A stretch of 24,763 nt of DNA from Azotobacter vinelandii (GTDB taxonomy: Bacteria > Pseudomonadota > Gammaproteobacteria > Pseudomonadales > Pseudomonadaceae): the NCBI RefSeq assembly GCF_001571105.1, contig NZ_BCTD01000069.1. One strand, written 5' to 3'. The translations under genes and the position numbers were made by a program. The notes under the pieces were generated by a model, which was not told where the DNA came from, did not search any database, and worked only from the letters and a program-made list of their open reading frames with translations. Positions 24,691 through 24,763 of this stretch are shown one piece after another (position 1 is the first letter of the stretch; each line of letters starts with the position of its first letter).

Positions 24691-24763
24691 TAGAGCATTT
24701 TTTGAAAACACGAATTCGACAAGCAGGGGTTACTCTTTCTGGTCATTTCGGTTTTCCTCTCCT

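Noticed and set aside
24692..24705. CTAG followed by GAGCATTTTTTG as a possible insertion-sequence end
   Set aside because: Resembles ends of some IS5-group elements, but only one end is in the window and no matching inverted repeat can be checked.
1..24763. CRISPR arrays, tRNA or rRNA genes, and intact insertion sequences
   Set aside because: No regularly spaced repeats, no tRNA-like or rRNA-like sequence and no complete transposase were seen.

Overview
The window looks like a chromosomal or genomic-island segment of a Pseudomonas-type gammaproteobacterium. The evidence is the GC-rich coding style of the left half, an OprD-family porin, and a complete homoprotocatechuate (3,4-dihydroxyphenylacetate) meta-cleavage operon whose products align along most of their length with the E. 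coli HpaG/E/D/F/H/I proteins as I remember them. The species cannot be fixed from the sequence alone.

Layout. (1) 1-515: no gene I can support. (2) 516-938 (+): MarR-type repressor HpaR. (3) 1128-10011 (-): nine genes in one direction, transcribed hpaG1, hpaG2, hpaE, hpaD, hpaF, hpaX, hpaH, hpaI, gabD-like. They encode ring cleavage, semialdehyde oxidation, decarboxylation/isomerisation, hydration, aldol cleavage and succinate-semialdehyde oxidation, plus an inner-membrane permease. (4) 10161-11375 (-): Bcr/CflA-type efflux transporter. (5) 11878-13125 (+): OprD-family porin, divergent from the efflux gene across a very AT-rich control region. (6) 13289-14194 (-): HpaA-type AraC regulator. 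The hydroxylase genes hpaBC that usually go with HpaA are absent from the window. (7) 14839-21737: an AT-richer block of foreign character with an aldehyde dehydrogenase, a second AraC-type regulator, a GMC-family FAD alcohol dehydrogenase, an MFS transporter and a 'phenol MetA' type outer-membrane channel. This is what one would expect of an uptake + alcohol-to-aldehyde-to-acid cassette. (8) 21738-24763: a decayed tail with fragments of two different transposases, a TetR-type regulator, a frameshifted flavin (luciferase-like) oxidoreductase, an unidentified remnant and a truncated alpha/beta hydrolase.

How it may work together. The hpa operon takes 3,4-dihydroxyphenylacetate to pyruvate and succinate. 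A perfect 14-bp palindrome, GTTAATATATTAAC, sits with a second imperfect copy in front of hpaG1. Near-identical copies (13/14) recur in front of the porin (11642-11655) and, notably, between the second AraC regulator and the GMC dehydrogenase (17401-17414) inside the AT-rich block. Weaker matches (11/14) lie before hpaR and the porin. This suggests that one repressor, most likely HpaR, ties the two blocks together. My main hypothesis is that the AT-rich cassette oxidises an arylethanol such as tyrosol or hydroxytyrosol to the matching arylacetate, which the hpa operon then degrades. The substrate is inferred from context and is not shown by the sequence.
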